From Flavobacterium sp. ASW18X (GTDB lineage: Bacteria; Bacteroidota; Bacteroidia; Flavobacteriales; Flavobacteriaceae), in the NCBI RefSeq assembly GCF_005144745.1, contig NZ_SWKK01000003.1, positions 124,001-188,000 on the forward strand: a DNA stretch of 64,000 nt, given 5' to 3'. The notes beneath the pieces were generated by a model. The model was given only the letters and a program-made list of their open reading frames with translations. It had not been told where the DNA came from and did not search any database. The position numbers and the translations under genes were made by a program. How positions within the stretch are numbered: the stretch's first letter is position 1; every line of letters begins with the position of its first letter. Shown in pieces: positions 6,741 to 16,354 of this stretch.

Positions 6741-8120
6741 TTATTTTTTATGCCTTAACCGTTGTGCCAGTTCTTCTAAAGAAACTCCTTTGGTTTCTGG
6801 CATCAAAAAAGCCGTAAAAATCAATTGTAAAATCATCATACCTGCAAAAAAGTAAAAGATGGGATAGGGATTGTCTTTAAATATACCAATTTCACTGTCT
6901 AAGAAAGAGGGAGTAAGTAATGTAATTAGCGCTGCAAAGACCCAATGTGTACCTGTGCCCCAAGACTGTCCGTAAGAACGAACACTATTGGGGAAAATTT
7001 CTGATATAAAAACCCAAATAACGGCTCCTTGACCCACCGCGTGAGAAGCGATAAAAACTAATATAAATACAAGAAGGAGTTCTGAACTTAGTGCAGCCTT
7101 AAAACAATAGCCTACCATGGCCAGACTAATAATGTAGCCTATAGAGCCAATGTACATTAATTGTTTGCGTCCTAATTTGTCTATAAGGGCTAAGCCTACA
7201 AAAGTGAATAAAAGATTAATGATGCCAATAGAAATGGAACTAAATAAAGAAGTTTCTGAGGCTAGGCCAGCTTTTTCTAAAATTTCTGGAGCATAATACA
7301 AGACAAAGTTAATCCCGGATAATTGATTAAAAAATGCAATTAAGAATGCTAAGAGTAAAGGTTTATTGTATTTGCCAGAAAACAATTTGTCTTTTTGTTG
7401 TAGTGTAGTTTGTGCCTTAGCAGTCTTAATCTCAACAATCTTTGTTTCTGCTTCTAAAGGATGTACACCAAGTGATGCTAAGCTTTTTGCCACCATTGTG
7501 TGAGAATGATTTTTAAGTAAAAGCCACCTTGGGCTATTGGGTATTTTAGCAACCATGATTGTGTAGATTAAGGCAGGTAGTCCTTCTATGCCTAGCATCC
7601 ATCTCCATGCTGTGCTTTCGTTAAAAAAGGTGCCGATAAGATAATTGCTGATAAAAGCGATGAGAATACCAAAAACGATATTAAATTGATACATAGCAGT
7701 TAATCTACCACGATTATTAGCGGAAGATATTTCAGAAATATAGATGGGTGCAGCCACAGAAGAAGCACCTACCCCGACACCACCGATAAACCTGAAAAAA
7801 GAAAAACTATAGGCTTCTGGTGCAAATGCGGAACCTACGGCCGATAAAAAATAAAGAATGCCAATCCAGAATAATGTTTTTTTACGTCCCAGACGGTCTG
7901 TGGGGATACCACCAAAGAGAGATCCTAAAACGGTACCCCATAATGCCATGGACATGATAAAAATGCCATGAAATGTAAATATAGAATCGCCTAAAAACCA
8001 ATTGGTGTTCCAGAGTTCTTTTATAGGCTGGTTGGCACCGCTAATAACAACGGTATCAAAGCCAAAAAGAAAACCAGCCAAGGCGGCAGTCATAGAAATG
8101 CGCAGAATTTTTTTGTCCAT
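6741..8120 (-). CDS. MFS sugar transporter (sugar porter family)
   Basis: A 459-residue protein with about twelve membrane helices. It carries the hallmarks of the sugar porter family: DRLGRKKT after helix 2, FRFIGGVGVG, PIYISEISSANNRGRL after helix 4, FNQLSGINFVLYYAPEI in helix 7, DKLGRKQ between helices 8 and 9, and PETKG near the end. These proteins move monosaccharides such as xylose, glucose or arabinose across the inner membrane by proton symport. The specific sugar cannot be deduced. kdtA lies 34 bases upstream on the same strand, so the two may be cotranscribed, although their functions are not obviously linked. Confidence 0.88.
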   Translation of the reverse strand: MDKKILRISMTAALAGFLFGFDTVVISGANQPIKELWNTNWFLGDSIFTFHGIFIMSMALWGTVLGSLFGGIPTDRLGRKKTLFWIGILYFLSAVGSAFAPEAYSFSFFRFIGGVGVGASSVAAPIYISEISSANNRGRLTAMYQFNIVFGILIAFISNYLIGTFFNESTAWRWMLGIEGLPALIYTIMVAKIPNSPRWLLLKNHSHTMVAKSLASLGVHPLEAETKIVEIKTAKAQTTLQQKDKLFSGKYNKPLLLAFLIAFFNQLSGINFVLYYAPEILEKAGLASETSLFSSISIGIINLLFTFVGLALIDKLGRKQLMYIGSIGYIISLAMVGYCFKAALSSELLLVFILVFIASHAVGQGAVIWVFISEIFPNSVRSYGQSWGTGTHWVFAALITLLTPSFLDSEIGIFKDNPYPIFYFFAGMMILQLIFTAFLMPETKGVSLEELAQRLRHKK

Positions 8121-8154
8121 CAGTTTAGTTAGTTTGTTTTAAAACTACTAAAAT

Positions 8155-9390
8155 TTACAACAGTCCTTTAAGATGGTTCATTACTTTTTCTGTAGCGCCT
8201 TTTTGATTTTGAATGTAAGATGCATTGAGCTTGCCTAAACGTTTTTGCTCTTGTTTTTGTGTTTGTAGTTGACTCAATTTATCATTTAATTCTCCTTGGT
8301 TGTTAATAGATAAAATACCTCCTTTTTTAACTAAAGCTTTGGCTTCTATAAAATCTATGTAATCAGGCCCAATTAGGACTGGAATTCCAAATACAGCAGG
8401 TTCTAATGTATTGTGTAGACCCGTGCCAAAAGCACCGCCAACATAGGCAATCGTGGCATAACTATACACTTTGGTAAGTAGTCCAATAGTGTCTAAGATT
8501 ATAACTTTGGCTTTGGATACATCCGTATTTTTAAGATTAGAATATCTTACGGTCGGTACCTTTAGTTGCGCCTCAATTTTAGAAATATGTGCAGGCTTTA
8601 ATGTGTGTGGAGCTAAAACATATTTGTAATCAGAAATATCTTTATTTATAAATGTTGTTAGTAGTTCTTCATCTGGTGGCCAGGTGCTACCTGCTACAAT
8701 ACAAGGGTGGTCTTGCAAAAAGGCATCCATAAAAGAAAGTGTTGTGTCGCTTTCTAATATCTGGGTTACTCTATCAAATCTAGAATCTCCACCAACGGTA
8801 ACATTAGTGATGCCGATAGACGCCAATAGGTTTTTAGAATTTTCGTCTTGTACGTAGTAATAGTCAAACTTTTTTAAGGCATTTTTTAAAAATCCGCCAT
8901 ACCATTTAAAGTATACTTGGCGTTCAGAAAAAATGCCAGAGACCAGTAAAGTGGGTATGTCAGATTTTTTAAGTGCGGTCATTAAACTAGGCCATACTTC
9001 ATACTTTACAAAAAGAACGGCTTTTGGTTGAATTAGCCGAAGTATTTTTCTTGCATTGGCTCTTGTGTCTAAGGGTAAATAGGCAACAACATCTGCTGGG
9101 GTCTTGTCTTTTTTTACTTCATAACCAGATGGGGAAAAAAAGGTGAGTAATATTTTGTAATTGGGATATGTTTTTTTTAGAGCTTCTAAAATGGGGAGCC
9201 CCTGTTCGTATTCGCCCAAAGATGCAGCATGCATCCACAACACATCATCGTTCTTATTTAGACCTGCCTTAATGCGATTAAAACTTTCCTTTCTTCCAGC
9301 TACAAACAGTTTTATTTTAGGATTGAAAAGTGCAATAAGCTTTAAAAGAAAGCCGATGACAATTAAGATGCCGTTATAAACTATACTCAC
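8155..9390 (-). CDS. kdtA: 3-deoxy-D-manno-octulosonic acid (Kdo) transferase
   Basis: A 411-residue GT30-type protein of normal length. WMHAASLGEYEQGLPI is the N-terminal KdtA signature containing the catalytic glutamate. FVKYEVWPSL, AGSTWPPDEE, APHTLKP and YVGGAFGTGLHNTLEPAVFG are the conserved blocks of the donor-binding domain. A hydrophobic N-terminus anchors it to the inner membrane. The enzyme adds Kdo from CMP-Kdo to lipid IVA during lipid A-core synthesis. It is divergent from the DegT-type aminotransferase gene, and the MFS gene follows on the same strand. Confidence 0.93.
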   Translation of the reverse strand: MSIVYNGILIVIGFLLKLIALFNPKIKLFVAGRKESFNRIKAGLNKNDDVLWMHAASLGEYEQGLPILEALKKTYPNYKILLTFFSPSGYEVKKDKTPADVVAYLPLDTRANARKILRLIQPKAVLFVKYEVWPSLMTALKKSDIPTLLVSGIFSERQVYFKWYGGFLKNALKKFDYYYVQDENSKNLLASIGITNVTVGGDSRFDRVTQILESDTTLSFMDAFLQDHPCIVAGSTWPPDEELLTTFINKDISDYKYVLAPHTLKPAHISKIEAQLKVPTVRYSNLKNTDVSKAKVIILDTIGLLTKVYSYATIAYVGGAFGTGLHNTLEPAVFGIPVLIGPDYIDFIEAKALVKKGGILSINNQGELNDKLSQLQTQKQEQKRLGKLNASYIQNQKGATEKVMNHLKGLL

Positions 9391-9433
9391 TTATTTTAGT
9401 TTGTGCTAAAATACATTTCTTTACAGCAATTGC

Positions 9434-9464
9434 TGTGTGTACCACACTTAATTTGCTACTTTTG
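9434..9464 (+). promoter_or_regulatory. Candidate promoter of the aminotransferase-galE pair
   Basis: TACTTTTG at 9457-9464 fits the TAnnTTTG -7 element. A 3-of-4 match to TTTG (TGTG, 9434-9437) lies exactly 19 bases upstream. The ATG follows 17 bases after the element. Confidence 0.5.
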
Positions 9465-9481
9465 AACCATAATTCAGCAAC

Positions 9482-10639
9482 ATGCGTAAAATACAAATGG
9501 TAGACCTGCAGGGTCAGTATGAAGGGATTAAGGGGCAGGTAAATAGCGCAATAGAAGAGGTATTGCAAACATCTGCCTATATCAATGGACCTCAGGTTCA
9601 TGCGTTTCAAAAAGAGTTAGAAGAATATTTAGGGGTAAAGCATGTAATACCATGTGCGAATGGTACAGACGCCTTGCAAATTGCTATGATGGGTCTTGGT
9701 CTTAGGCCTGGTGATGAGGTTATTACTGCAGATTTTACCTTTGCAGCCACCGTAGAGGTTATTGCGCTTTTGGGTTTAACACCTGTTTTGGTAGATGTTG
9801 AGCCAGATTCCTTTAACATAGACCCTAATGCTATTAGAAAAGTGATTACACCAAAAACTAAAGCTATAGTTCCTGTGCATTTGTTTGGCCAGTGTGCTAA
9901 TATGGAAGAGATTATGGCTATTGCAGCGGAGCATGATTTGTTTGTGATAGAAGATAATGCCCAAGCTATTGGTGCTAATTATTTTTATGAGGATGGTCGC
10001 AAGGCAAAAAGTGGCACTATTGGTCATGTAGCTTCCACCTCTTTCTTTCCATCTAAGAATTTAGGTTGTTATGGTGATGGAGGTGCTATATTTACGAATG
10101 ATGACCAGCTGGCGCATACACTAAGGGGTGTGGTAAACCATGGAATGTATCAACGTTATCATCATGATGTAGTAGGGGTTAATTCTAGATTAGATTCTAT
10201 ACAAGCTGGGGTTTTGCGCGCTAAGTTGCCTAATTTAGATACATACAATAGAAAAAGACAGGTTGCTGCAGCTAAATATGATGCCGCTTTTGCAGGGCAA
10301 GAGCATATAATAACGCCTTATAAAAAGACCAATTGCAGTGGTGCTTGTGAGCAATGTACCTGCCATGTATTTCATCAATATACATTAAAGATTACCAATG
10401 GTAAAAGAGATGCATTGGTGCAACATTTAAATGAAAATAGCGTTCCTTGTGGAGTGTATTATCCTATTCCATTGCATCAGCAAAAAGCATACGTGGATAG
10501 TAGGTTTCAAGAAGAAGATTTTGTGGTGACGAACCAATTGGTTCAAGAAGTGATTTCCCTACCCATGCATACGGAACTGGATGATGAGCAAATAAATTTT
10601 ATTACAGATTTAGTCATCAACTTTGTAAATAAACAATAA
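9482..10639 (+). CDS. DegT/DnrJ/EryC1 family sugar aminotransferase
   Basis: A 385-residue PLP enzyme. CANGTDALQIAM near residue 58 binds the cofactor phosphate, IEDNAQAIGA at 156-165 carries the cofactor-pairing aspartate, and TSFFPSKNLGCYGDGG holds the Schiff-base Lys192. The family transaminates keto-sugar nucleotides for surface polysaccharides. The TSFFPSKNLG form resembles enzymes acting on UDP-3-keto or 4-keto amino sugars, but the substrate is not certain. An unusual cysteine cluster (Cys285, 289, 292, 294) sits in a loop before the C-terminal domain. The stop overlaps the galE start by one base (TAATG), so translation is probably coupled. Confidence 0.88.
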   Translation: MRKIQMVDLQGQYEGIKGQVNSAIEEVLQTSAYINGPQVHAFQKELEEYLGVKHVIPCANGTDALQIAMMGLGLRPGDEVITADFTFAATVEVIALLGLTPVLVDVEPDSFNIDPNAIRKVITPKTKAIVPVHLFGQCANMEEIMAIAAEHDLFVIEDNAQAIGANYFYEDGRKAKSGTIGHVASTSFFPSKNLGCYGDGGAIFTNDDQLAHTLRGVVNHGMYQRYHHDVVGVNSRLDSIQAGVLRAKLPNLDTYNRKRQVAAAKYDAAFAGQEHIITPYKKTNCSGACEQCTCHVFHQYTLKITNGKRDALVQHLNENSVPCGVYYPIPLHQQKAYVDSRFQEEDFVVTNQLVQEVISLPMHTELDDEQINFITDLVINFVNKQ

Positions 10640-11661
10640 TGGGTAAAAGAATTTTGGTAACCGGGGGTTTAGGCTTCATCGGTTCCCACACCGTAGTAGA
10701 ACTACAAAATGAAGGTTTTGAGGTGGTTATCGTAGATAACCTTTCTAATTCTTCGGAAAAAGTACTAGAAGGTATCACGGCAATTACAGGAAAAGAGCCA
10801 GCTTTTGAAAAATTTGACCTTCGCGATAAAGAAAAAGTACAAGAATTTTTTCAAAAATATGACGATGTCAATGGGGTTATCCATTTTGCAGCGTCTAAGG
10901 CAGTAGGGGAGAGTGTAGAACTTCCTCTGTTATATTATGAGAATAATTTGGGTGTACTCACTTATATACTTCAAGAATTGACTAAAAAAGGAGCTGCAAA
11001 TTTTATTTTTAGTTCTTCTTGTACTGTTTATGGGCAAGCAGATGTTATGCCAATTACAGAATCTGCTCCCGTAAAAACTGCAGAATCACCATACGGTAAC
11101 ACTAAGCAAGTTGGGGAGGAAATTATTAGAGATACATGTAAAGTAAATCCGCAACTAAATGCTATCGCTTTGCGCTATTTTAATCCTATTGGGGCCCATC
11201 CGTCTGTAGAAATAGGAGAATTGCCTTTAGGAGTGCCGCAAAATTTAGTGCCGTTTATTACACAGACGGGTATTGGTATGCGTGAGCAGCTATCCGTTTT
11301 TGGGGACGATTACCCTACACCAGATGGTACTTGTATTAGGGATTACATTCATGTAGTAGATCTAGCAAAAGCACATGTGGCTGCTTTACAGCGTTTGGTA
11401 GATGAAAAAAATGATAGCAATTACGAAGTATTTAACCTAGGAACAGGTACCGGTAGCTCTGTATTAGAGGTAATACAAAGTTTTGAACGTGTTTCTGGGG
11501 AAAAATTGAATTACAGAATTGCTCCGCGTAGAGAGGGCGATGTAATCCAAGCTTACGCAGATACCAAAAAAGCTAATGAAGTTTTGGGTTGGTCTGCAAA
11601 GTCTACCCTAGATGATGCTATGAAATCTGCATGGGAATGGGAGAAAAAAGTACGGTCTTAG
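10639..11661 (+). CDS. galE: UDP-glucose 4-epimerase
   Basis: A 340-residue extended SDR protein of typical GalE length. GGLGFIGSHTVVEL at the N-terminus is the NAD-binding motif, DNLSNSS follows the second strand, SSSCTVYGQ carries the catalytic Ser/Thr, and YGNTKQ holds the Tyr-x3-Lys pair. RYFNPIGAH and the C-terminal APRRxGD block are GalE landmarks. It interconverts UDP-glucose and UDP-galactose in the cytoplasm, feeding polysaccharide synthesis. It starts on the stop codon of the sugar aminotransferase and ends before a strong terminator, so the two form a small operon. Confidence 0.95.
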   Translation: MGKRILVTGGLGFIGSHTVVELQNEGFEVVIVDNLSNSSEKVLEGITAITGKEPAFEKFDLRDKEKVQEFFQKYDDVNGVIHFAASKAVGESVELPLLYYENNLGVLTYILQELTKKGAANFIFSSSCTVYGQADVMPITESAPVKTAESPYGNTKQVGEEIIRDTCKVNPQLNAIALRYFNPIGAHPSVEIGELPLGVPQNLVPFITQTGIGMREQLSVFGDDYPTPDGTCIRDYIHVVDLAKAHVAALQRLVDEKNDSNYEVFNLGTGTGSSVLEVIQSFERVSGEKLNYRIAPRREGDVIQAYADTKKANEVLGWSAKSTLDDAMKSAWEWEKKVRS

Positions 11662-11686
11662 TGCTTTTAAGACTTAAATGATAGTA

Positions 11687-11712
11687 AAAGAGGGCATAGC
11701 CCTCTTTTTTTG
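11687..11712 (+). terminator. Intrinsic terminator after galE
   Basis: AAAGAGGG (11687-11694) pairs with CCCTCTTT (11700-11707) around a five-base loop, followed by more T. Confidence 0.9.
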
Positions 11713-11751
11713 TACCTTTTTGCCATTAAATAACTAACTAGACTAATTAAA

Positions 11752-13035
11752 ATGAAACAAACTACTTTTTTCAGTATCGCCCTATTCATGCTAATATTTC
11801 AAGGAGTTTGGGCGCAAGATACCTACCTGCATTGTGGAACGATTATGGATGTGGAAACCGGTAAGTTTTTAAAAGAAAAGACAATAGTTGTTTCTGGTGA
11901 TAAGATTAAATCCATAGTAGACGGATACGTGCAAGGAGAAGTTGCGGATCAAGTCATCAATCTAAAAACTAAAACTGTAATGCCTGGGTTCATAGATATG
12001 CACGTGCATATAGAAAGCGAGTCTAGCCCTACTACGTATATAGATAGATATACAAAGAACGATGTGGATGTGGCGTTTCAATCCACAGTATACGCAAAGA
12101 AAACCTTGATGGCAGGTTTTACAACAGTCCGCGATTTAGGCGGTAGTGGGGTGAATATCGCTTTAAGAAAAGCAATTGATAAAGGACTTGTAGTAGGGCC
12201 TAGAATTTTTACTGCAGGTAAGGCAATTGCTACTACAGGTGGGCACGCAGACCCAACTAATGGTATGAAATGGGACCAAATGGGCGACCCAGGACCTAAA
12301 GAAGGCGTGGTAAACTCACCAGATGAAGGTAAAAAGGCAGTGAGGCAGCGCTACAAAGAGGGGGCGGATGTAATTAAAATTACAGCAACTGGGGGAGTCT
12401 TAAGTGTTGCTAAGAGTGGGCAGAATCCGCAGTTTATGATAGACGAGATTAAAGCAATTACAGATACGGCCAAAGATTATGGGATGCTCACAGCGGCACA
12501 TGCGCATGGAGATGAAGGAATGCAACGCGCCATTCTAGGTGGAATCAAGACCATTGAGCATGGCACTTTAATGAGTGAGGAAACTATGGAGCTAATGAAA
12601 AAATATGATACCTACTTGGTGCCAACTATAACCGCGGGAAAAGAAGTTACGGAGAACGCAAAAAAGCCTGGTTATTTTCCGCCGGTTGTAGCTAAAAAGG
12701 CGAGTGAAATCGGACCTAAAATTCAAGCCATGTTTGCCAAGGCCTACAAAAAGGGAGTGCCTATTGCTTTTGGTACAGATGCAGGGGTTTTTAATCATGG
12801 TGAAAATGCGAGGGAATTTGTTTACATGGTAGAAGCTGGTATGCCGGTAACAAAAGCTATTCATGCTGCTACAGTAACTAACGCAATTTTGTTAGGTAAG
12901 GCAACAGAATTAGGGCAATTAAAAGAAGGTTTTATTGCAGATATTGTGGCAACAGATAAAAATCCGATAGACCAAGTAGAGACGTTAAAGTCGGTTTCTT
13001 TTGTGATGAAAAACGGAAAAGTTTATAAAAACTAA
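11752..13035 (+). CDS. Exported metal-dependent amidohydrolase (prolidase/imidazolonepropionase-like)
   Basis: A 427-residue protein with a clear signal peptide (hydrophobic residues 5-20, cleavage likely after GVWA). The amidohydrolase fold shows the metal-binding HVH in GFIDMHVHIE, a likely carboxylated lysine in VIKITATGGV, further histidines in AAHAHGDEG and IEHGTLMSEE, and the catalytic aspartate in AFGTDAGVFNHG. The domain order matches the binuclear subgroup that includes Xaa-Arg dipeptidases, ergot or carboxypeptidase-like hydrolases and relatives. It probably hydrolyses dipeptides or N-acyl amino acids in the periplasm. The exact substrate is not deducible. It is preceded by the galE terminator. 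Confidence 0.85.
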   Translation: MKQTTFFSIALFMLIFQGVWAQDTYLHCGTIMDVETGKFLKEKTIVVSGDKIKSIVDGYVQGEVADQVINLKTKTVMPGFIDMHVHIESESSPTTYIDRYTKNDVDVAFQSTVYAKKTLMAGFTTVRDLGGSGVNIALRKAIDKGLVVGPRIFTAGKAIATTGGHADPTNGMKWDQMGDPGPKEGVVNSPDEGKKAVRQRYKEGADVIKITATGGVLSVAKSGQNPQFMIDEIKAITDTAKDYGMLTAAHAHGDEGMQRAILGGIKTIEHGTLMSEETMELMKKYDTYLVPTITAGKEVTENAKKPGYFPPVVAKKASEIGPKIQAMFAKAYKKGVPIAFGTDAGVFNHGENAREFVYMVEAGMPVTKAIHAATVTNAILLGKATELGQLKEGFIADIVATDKNPIDQVETLKSVSFVMKNGKVYKN

Positions 13036-13056
13036 GGCTACTCTAGCGCTTATTTT

Positions 13057-13413
13057 GTGGACATAGAAGGGAAAAGTGGGGTAGAGGTGTTGCAGCTAGC
13101 AAGAGGCAAAGGATGGTATCCTGCTTTGGTGCAGCAACTGCAAAAAGATTTTGGGTTGGCTAGAATTGATTTTAAGGCGAACGAAGAAATTTCTGTGAAA
13201 GCATTAAAAAGATTGGTAAAGGAAAAAGTCTATTTTTTATTAATGGAAGATTACCCTTCATTACTCAATTTATTATACGTTATGGATATAGAGGAGCGTA
13301 AGTTGAAGGAAATCAGGGCGCAAGGCGTGGTAGAAGTTGCGGATGAAATTTCTGATGTGTTGTTAAGGCGAATTTTTAAAAAGATTTGGCTACGAAAAAA
13401 ATATTCAACATAA
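13057..13413 (+). CDS. Small conserved-looking hypothetical protein (118 aa)
   Basis: A 118-residue frame beginning with GTG at 13057, 21 bases after the amidohydrolase stop and in the same frame as it. The product is highly charged and probably mostly helical, with a GWYPALVQQLQKDFG segment and a basic C-terminus (RRIFKKIWLRKKY). It has no signal peptide or membrane helix. I do not recognise a family. Codon use resembles its neighbours, and the frame is long enough to be real. No better start exists upstream, because the preceding in-frame codon stretch runs to the amidohydrolase stop. Confidence 0.6.
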   Translation: MDIEGKSGVEVLQLARGKGWYPALVQQLQKDFGLARIDFKANEEISVKALKRLVKEKVYFLLMEDYPSLLNLLYVMDIEERKLKEIRAQGVVEVADEISDVLLRRIFKKIWLRKKYST

Positions 13414-13465
13414 TGATGGTTTTTTGATATTTATGAAAAAATTAAAATAACCGCAGCGGTAATCG

Positions 13466-13496
13466 TGTGTTAGGTTTGCCAATTATTGTATTTTTG
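13466..13496 (+). promoter_or_regulatory. Candidate promoter of sucAB
   Basis: TATTTTTG at 13489-13496 fits the -7 consensus. TGTG at 13466-13469 is a 3-of-4 match to TTTG with a 19-base spacer. The sucA ATG follows 37 bases later. Confidence 0.5.
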
Positions 13497-13532
13497 TCAT
13501 AATTTTTACGAAAGAACTCGGGAAATCTCAAA

Positions 13533-16328
13533 ATGGACAAATATTCCTTTTTAAATGCTGCGCATACTGCTTTTTTTGCGGAGCTTTACGATAAATACGT
13601 TTCCAATCCAGATAGTGTAGAGCCAAGTTGGCGAGCCTTTTTTCAAGGCTTCGATTTTGGTATGGAAAGTGCACTAGAAGATTTGGATATACAAACAAGT
13701 ACAGATGGGGCTTCTGCTATTGTTAATGGCAGAACCATGCAAGTGCCTAAATCGCTTCAGAAAGAATTTCAAGTTATTCGCCTCATAGACGGTTACCGTT
13801 CTCGTGGTCACTTGTTTACAAAAACTAATCCGGTTAGGGAAAGAAGAAAATACGAGCCTACTCTGGCATTAGAAAACTTTGGGTTGTCTAATGCAGACTT
13901 AGATACGGTTTTTGATGCCGGTAGCATCTTAGGTATTGGTCCAAGTGCTTTAAAAGATATTGTTGGGCACTTAGAGCGTATCTACTGTGATGCTATTGGT
14001 GTGGAATACATGTACATCCGTACACCAGAACGTATACAGTGGATACAAGATTGGTTAAATGTAAATGACAATCATCCTAAATTCTCTGCAGATCAAAAGA
14101 AAAGTATTCTTAGAAAGCTGAATCAGGCAATATCTTTTGAGAATTTTTTACATACTAAATATGTGGGCCAGAAACGTTTTTCTCTAGAAGGTGGAGAATC
14201 GTTAATACCTGCTTTGGATGTCATTATAGAAAAAGCTGCAGACGCAGGTGTTAAGCAGTTTGTAATGGGTATGGCTCACCGTGGTAGATTAAATGTGTTG
14301 ACCAATATTTTTGGTAAGTCGCCAAAGGATATTTTTAGTGAGTTTGATGGCAAAGATTATGAAGAAGCCATTTTTGACGGTGATGTAAAATACCACTTGG
14401 GTTGGACTTCTAGAAGGGAGACAGATACCGGTAAGGTGGTAAATATGAATATTGCTCCAAACCCATCACACTTAGAGACAGTGAACAGCGTAGTAGAGGG
14501 AATTACTAGAGCAAAACAAGACAAAGACCATAAAGAAAATGCCTCAGAAGTGTTGCCAATTTTGGTGCATGGTGATGCGGCTTTCGCAGGTCAAGGTGTG
14601 GTGTATGAAACCATACAAATGGCAAAATTAGATGGGTATGCTACCGCAGGTACCATTCATATTGTGGTGAACAATCAAATAGGTTTTACTACAAATTATT
14701 TAGATGCTCGTTCATCTACCTATTGTACAGATGTTGCTAAAGTAACATTGTCGCCAGTATTGCATGTTAATGCAGATGATGTAGAGGCTGTGGTGCATGC
14801 AGCTACGTTTGCCTTGGAATATCGTATGCGTTACAAAAGAGATATTTTCTTAGACTTGTTAGGATATAGAAAATATGGACATAATGAAGGCGATGAGCCT
14901 AAATTTACGCAACCATTATTGTATAAAGCAATATCTAAGCACGACAATCCTAGAGATATTTATGCTGCTAAATTATTGGCAGAGGGTGTTATAGACAAGG
15001 ACTATGTTAAGGGCTTAGAAGAAGAATATAAAAAGAGTCTAGAAGAAGACTTATTAGATTCTCGTAAAATAGAGAAAACTGTAATCACTCCTTTTATGCA
15101 AGATGAGTGGGAAGGTTTTCAACGTGTAACTGAGAATGAAATGCTTTCCAAGTACGATACTACGTATAGTTTGGAAAAGATGGATGCTTTGGCAACGGTA
15201 ATTACACAACTGCCCACAGATAAAAAGTTCTTGCGTAAGATTGTGAGATTAATAGAAGGTCGCAAGAAAATGTACTTTGAAGATAATAAGTTAGACTGGG
15301 CCATGGGAGAACTTTTGGCTTATGCTTCCTTATTAGAAGAAGGGTACGATGTGCGGATGACCGGTCAAGATGTAGAAAGGGGTACTTTTTCTCACAGGCA
15401 TGCGGTTGTTAAAACAGAAATGCACGAAGAAGAAGTGGTCTTGTTGAATGAGCTAGGAGAGCATCAAAACGGACATCTAGACATATATAATTCCCTATTA
15501 TCAGAATATGCAGTGATGGGCTTTGATTATGGTTACGCCATGGCAAGTCCAAAAACTTTGACCATTTGGGAGGCGCAGTTTGGAGACTTTAGTAATGGTG
15601 CTCAAATTGTTATTGATCAGTATTTATCTGCTGCAGAAGACAAATGGAAAATGCAAAACGGATTGGTTTTGTTATTGCCGCACGGTTACGAGGGGCAAGG
15701 AGCAGAGCATTCTTCTGCACGTATGGAAAGGTACTTGCAATTATGTGCTAAGGATAATATGTATGTGGCAGATGTTACCACGCCAGCTAACCTGTTTCAT
15801 CTGTTTAGAAGACAAATGAAGGTAGGGTTTAGAAAGCCATTAGTTGTATTTACCCCAAAAAGTTTGTTAAGGCATCCTAAGGTGGTTTCTACTAAGGAAG
15901 AATTAGCAAACGGAACGTTCCAAGAATTGATAGATGATCAAGAGGTGCAGGCTAAAAACGTTAAGTCTCTAGTGTTCTGTACGGGTAAATTCTATTATGA
16001 TTTGTTAGCTAAGCGCGAAGAGTTAGGTAGAACTGATGTCGCATTAGTGAGATTAGAGCAATTATTCCCATTGCCAGCTACACAAATTCGTGAAGTCTTA
16101 GCAAAATATAAAGATGCAGAAGAAGTGGTTTGGGCACAAGAAGAACCAAGAAACATGGGGGCTTGGGGTCATTTATTGATGCATTTAGATGAAGCTAAAT
16201 CATTCAGAGTAGCTTCTAGAAGGTTCTATGGTGCCCCCGCAGCAGGTAGTTCTGTACGCTCGCACAGAAGACATGCAGAGGTGATAGACTACGTGTTCGA
16301 TAAAACAAAAGATAATTTCAATAGGTAG
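13533..16328 (+). CDS. sucA: 2-oxoglutarate dehydrogenase E1 component
   Basis: A 931-residue thiamine diphosphate enzyme, the expected length for E1o. The N-terminal segment with AELYDKYVSNPDSVEPSW is the E2-docking region typical of SucA. The ThDP site is seen in GMAHRGRLNVL, GDAAFAGQGVVYET and the HIVVNNQIGFTTN motif. YRKYGHNEGDEP and the C-terminal transketolase-like half, ending with YGAPAAGSSVRSH, complete the protein. With SucB and a lipoamide dehydrogenase encoded elsewhere it converts 2-oxoglutarate to succinyl-CoA in the TCA cycle. sucB follows 26 bases downstream, so the two are one operon. Confidence 0.97.
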   Translation: MDKYSFLNAAHTAFFAELYDKYVSNPDSVEPSWRAFFQGFDFGMESALEDLDIQTSTDGASAIVNGRTMQVPKSLQKEFQVIRLIDGYRSRGHLFTKTNPVRERRKYEPTLALENFGLSNADLDTVFDAGSILGIGPSALKDIVGHLERIYCDAIGVEYMYIRTPERIQWIQDWLNVNDNHPKFSADQKKSILRKLNQAISFENFLHTKYVGQKRFSLEGGESLIPALDVIIEKAADAGVKQFVMGMAHRGRLNVLTNIFGKSPKDIFSEFDGKDYEEAIFDGDVKYHLGWTSRRETDTGKVVNMNIAPNPSHLETVNSVVEGITRAKQDKDHKENASEVLPILVHGDAAFAGQGVVYETIQMAKLDGYATAGTIHIVVNNQIGFTTNYLDARSSTYCTDVAKVTLSPVLHVNADDVEAVVHAATFALEYRMRYKRDIFLDLLGYRKYGHNEGDEPKFTQPLLYKAISKHDNPRDIYAAKLLAEGVIDKDYVKGLEEEYKKSLEEDLLDSRKIEKTVITPFMQDEWEGFQRVTENEMLSKYDTTYSLEKMDALATVITQLPTDKKFLRKIVRLIEGRKKMYFEDNKLDWAMGELLAYASLLEEGYDVRMTGQDVERGTFSHRHAVVKTEMHEEEVVLLNELGEHQNGHLDIYNSLLSEYAVMGFDYGYAMASPKTLTIWEAQFGDFSNGAQIVIDQYLSAAEDKWKMQNGLVLLLPHGYEGQGAEHSSARMERYLQLCAKDNMYVADVTTPANLFHLFRRQMKVGFRKPLVVFTPKSLLRHPKVVSTKEELANGTFQELIDDQEVQAKNVKSLVFCTGKFYYDLLAKREELGRTDVALVRLEQLFPLPATQIREVLAKYKDAEEVVWAQEEPRNMGAWGHLLMHLDEAKSFRVASRRFYGAPAAGSSVRSHRRHAEVIDYVFDKTKDNFNR

Positions 16329-16354
16329 AAAAGACAATATAAAGTAGCATAATT

